A DNA stretch of 5,462 bases. Origin: Methanobacterium sp. (lineage in GTDB: Archaea; Methanobacteriota; Methanobacteria; Methanobacteriales; Methanobacteriaceae). The notes beneath the pieces are model-generated. The model was not told the DNA's origin. It worked only from the letters and a program-made list of their open reading frames with translations, and did no database searches. Positions 3,838 through 5,462 of this stretch are shown one piece after another. The stretch lies in contig JAHKLP010000005.1 in the NCBI GenBank assembly GCA_020855015.1, forward strand, positions 1 through 5,462, read 5' to 3'. Every line of letters begins with the position of its first letter. Within the stretch, counting starts at the first letter, position 1. The position numbers and the translations under genes are program-made.

Positions 3838-4056
3838 ATGAAAACAGAAAATCTAAGCCAAAAATGCCCAGAATGTGGCTGTAAAGACAAAAAAATATCA
3901 CAGACAAAAAATAAGGAGACAAATGTTGATATATGTTACATCCCACATATCCCCGACGGTGTTGTTGGAGTAATACGTTGCTCGGAATGCGGCCATATAT
4001 TCGAGTACTGTAAAGAACGGAAACTAAAACAAGAAGTAAAAAAAATCGAACTTTAA
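3838..4056 (+). CDS. Small zinc-ribbon protein, copy 2 (72 aa)
   Basis: This is a paralogue of the gene at 3529-3753. The Cys pairs CPEC (C10, C13) and CSEC (C48, C51) are conserved, as are C15 and C58. C33 in the variable middle is unique to this copy. The last 31 residues differ at one position, and 18 of the first 24 match. The middle (about residues 25-40) is unrelated and two residues shorter. The start is ATG 3838, 5 nt after AAAGGAG (3826-3832). A TTG further upstream (3796) is in frame but lies in the intergenic hairpin and has no SD. The duplicate probably arose by tandem duplication, and both copies stay intact, which suggests selection. Confidence 0.88.
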   Translation: MKTENLSQKCPECGCKDKKISQTKNKETNVDICYIPHIPDGVVGVIRCSECGHIFEYCKERKLKQEVKKIEL

Positions 4057-4110
4057 GCTCCTTTATCAGAACAATTTCTTAAAATCTCCTTAAAATAATT
4101 GAATACATAC

Positions 4111-4123
4111 TCTTTTTTTCTTT
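4111..4123 (+). terminator. U-rich terminator after the zinc-ribbon pair
   Basis: TCTTTTTTTCTTT, about 55 nt after the stop codon of copy 2, is a pyrimidine tract dominated by T7. It fits the oligo-T termination signal of archaeal RNA polymerase. It sits just before the 3' end of the convergent minus-strand gene at 4127-4288, where a transcript from the left should end. Confidence 0.5.
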
Positions 4124-4126
4124 CTA

Positions 4127-4288
4127 TTAATGGATAGTGTGATAACGCCATACTGCAAATGAAAATAAGATCACAACAATAATTAGAATAATAAAAAGGA
4201 TCTTATTGATACGAGCGGTTTTTTCCCTTTCCTCCTGGAATTTTTTCCCATAACCATCTAATTGATTATCAATATCATCCAAACCCAT
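4127..4288 (-). CDS. Small single-pass membrane protein (53 aa)
   Basis: The start is ATG at 4288-4286, 5 nt after GAGGGG (4299-4294), and the stop is TAA at 4129-4127. The product has a charged, probably helical cytoplasmic N-terminus (residues 1-29, rich in Asp, Gln, Lys and Glu). One strongly hydrophobic segment follows (about 30-47, ILFIILIIVVILFSFAVW), then a short RYHTIH tail. Positive residues flanking the N-terminal side of the helix (R26, K29) favour N-in topology. It lies 41 nt after the stop of the OB-fold/HD gene on the same strand with no terminator between, so the two probably form an operon. I recognise no family. The good SD, clean TM profile and operon position argue for a real gene. 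A role as a membrane tether or partner for the upstream enzyme would be speculation. Confidence 0.75.
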   Translation of the reverse strand: MGLDDIDNQLDGYGKKFQEEREKTARINKILFIILIIVVILFSFAVWRYHTIH

Positions 4289-4329
4289 TTTATCCCCTCA
4301 ATTCCCATTTTTACTAAAATAGTGTACCA

Positions 4330-5241
4330 TTATTTTGTTCTTTGTATCATCCCACGTACTTTAGCATCTAAATTATCAGCATGATGAAGCGCCACTGCTT
4401 CTGGAGTTTGAGGGCTTACTGGAGAACCCCACCCATTTATAACATCACCATGATGACTTAACAATATATGTAGGAGATTAGTTTGAAGATCATCCGGCAT
4501 TTCAATTTCATTGTCTCTAATTTTTTCGTTAACCATGTCACAGGATATGAAAAGATGATCCAGAAGCCTGCCTTTGCTGGAAATATCTATACTCACCAGG
4601 TCATAGTCATAGGATTTTAATTTACCAATATCATGTAATATTGCCCCAGTGTAGAGTAAATCCTGGTCAAGTTGTGGGAATATATCAGAGGCTTTCTTAC
4701 AGATTAGAAGTACCTCCACGGTATGTTCCAACAAGCCTCCTAAATAGTTATGGTGATGGATTTTAGCAGATGGTGCATTGTAGAATTCTTCAGTGAATCG
4801 CTCATCACCAAAAAAGGCCATGAGAAGATCTTTTAAGTAAGGATTCTTTAATTCTCTAATGGTGGAATTAATTTCCCTGATCATTTCTTTCTGGTCTTTC
4901 TGAGAAGTTCGTGTGTAATCATCCAGATCATAGTCCGCTTCTCCCATCTTCTGGAAACTGTCAATCTTTATACTGAAATTCCCGGAATTGCGTGGAAACT
5001 CATCCACACTACCCTCAATGTTATAAATACTTTTTTTAACTATACTATCATAGAGATCACCGGCATCTCTATTAGGGAACATTCGACCAGTTATTTCTCC
5101 AGTTTTATCAGTTAAACTAAACTCTATGTAATCTTTACCATTCCTGGCAGTCTTTAATGTCTTATCAGCAATCACAAATGATGTGTTAATTCTTCGAACT
5201 CTGTTTAAATTTTCAACGAAAAATTCTTCTTTTTTTGGCAT
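4330..5241 (-). CDS. YhaM-like 3'-5' exoribonuclease family protein (OB fold + HD domain)
   Basis: The 303 residues match the length and layout of YhaM of Bacillus subtilis (about 314 aa). Residues 10-100 form an OB-fold nucleic-acid-binding domain (FVIADKTLKTARNGKDYIEF, then TGEITGRMF). Residues 160-300 form an HD metal-dependent phosphohydrolase domain. Conserved metal-ligand positions are visible: H163/H164 (HHNYLGGLLEHT, with H173), H203-D204 (GAILHDIGK), H229, H263-H264 (LLSHHG) and D289 (LHHADNLDA). Bacterial relatives degrade RNA, and also single-stranded DNA, from the 3' end in a Mn2+-dependent way. A nuclease role here is inferred from the family. The start ATG at 5241 has only a weak SD (GG at 5252-5251), so translation may rely on a short leader. 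The small membrane-protein gene follows 41 nt downstream. Confidence 0.92.
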   Translation of the reverse strand: MPKKEEFFVENLNRVRRINTSFVIADKTLKTARNGKDYIEFSLTDKTGEITGRMFPNRDAGDLYDSIVKKSIYNIEGSVDEFPRNSGNFSIKIDSFQKMGEADYDLDDYTRTSQKDQKEMIREINSTIRELKNPYLKDLLMAFFGDERFTEEFYNAPSAKIHHHNYLGGLLEHTVEVLLICKKASDIFPQLDQDLLYTGAILHDIGKLKSYDYDLVSIDISSKGRLLDHLFISCDMVNEKIRDNEIEMPDDLQTNLLHILLSHHGDVINGWGSPVSPQTPEAVALHHADNLDAKVRGMIQRTK

Positions 5242-5462
5242 AAAAATCTACCTTTATAACTATTCCAAATTATAATTAACATTATCAAATTAATATTAAC
5301 TAATTGATCTAATAACTTCTCTTAAAGTAAGATGTTGACCATTGAAACTGAAATTATTTTCTACAAATATTATTTCACCTTAAACGGACTTCCCATTTTT
5401 TTTATAACCTGAAATTATTATAGGTGAACCAAGAATTAAATTATAACAGATAATAACAGAAT
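5242..5462. other. AT-rich upstream region of the YhaM-like gene, no gene seen
   Basis: Stops fill all frames. A TATA-like TTAATTATAATTT on the minus strand (about 5280-5268) would place initiation only a few bases from the ATG at 5241, implying a very short leader, but the assignment is weak. CTGAAATTATT occurs twice (5348-5358 and 5409-5419). TTCACCT (5374-5380) and AGGTGAA (5422-5428) form a 7-bp inverted pair. No continuing gene is visible at the right edge. Confidence 0.4.

Noticed and set aside
1..5462. CRISPR array, IS element or integrase/attachment site
   Set aside because: There are no regularly spaced repeats, no transposase or integrase frame, and no terminal inverted repeats with target duplication.

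Overview
The window looks like chromosomal DNA of a Methanobacteriales archaeon, most likely Methanobacterium. It is strongly AT-rich. Its promoters are archaeal (a purine-rich BRE next to a TTTATA-type TATA box), its genes carry GGAGG-type Shine-Dalgarno (SD) sites, and it encodes a secreted wall-binding, transglutaminase-like protein of the kind expected in organisms with pseudomurein walls. The genus is inferred from these features, not from a marker gene.

Layout. Positions 1-128 (minus) hold the 5' end of a gene for an exported protein that runs off the left edge. Positions 129-267 hold its leader and promoter. Positions 268-733 are AT-rich with no convincing gene. Next come a small acidic helical protein (734-1012, minus) and a Nudix hydrolase (1246-1746, minus), separated by a leader with a long inverted repeat and a tandem 12-mer. 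A strong hairpin plus U-tract (1926-1964) ends the following minus-strand gene (1990-2712). That gene encodes a signal peptide, a PG_binding_1 domain, a Ser/Gly/Tyr/Asn linker and a transglutaminase-like Cys/His/Asp domain. Its promoter and leader lie at 2713-2854, followed by a gene-free stretch to about 3370. Two tandem paralogous zinc-ribbon genes (3529-3753 and 3838-4056) are the only plus-strand genes. They converge on a minus-strand pair: a YhaM-like OB-fold/HD phosphohydrolase (4330-5241) followed 41 nt later by a 53-residue single-pass membrane protein (4127-4288). The last 220 bases hold no gene.

The most interesting signal is that the truncated gene at the left edge and the transglutaminase-like gene share a complete expression module. 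Both have the same BRE/TATA core, three AAAGC boxes (plus-strand reading) at identical spacing, a hairpin just before the SD, a GGAGG 7 nt from the start, and apparently an ATT start codon. Starting at ATT gives each protein a proper positively charged signal-peptide n-region, which the internal ATG start of the second gene lacks. I infer that the two are co-regulated exported proteins acting at the cell surface. The rest of the window is ordinary housekeeping or small-protein content with some unexplained palindromes in the leaders.
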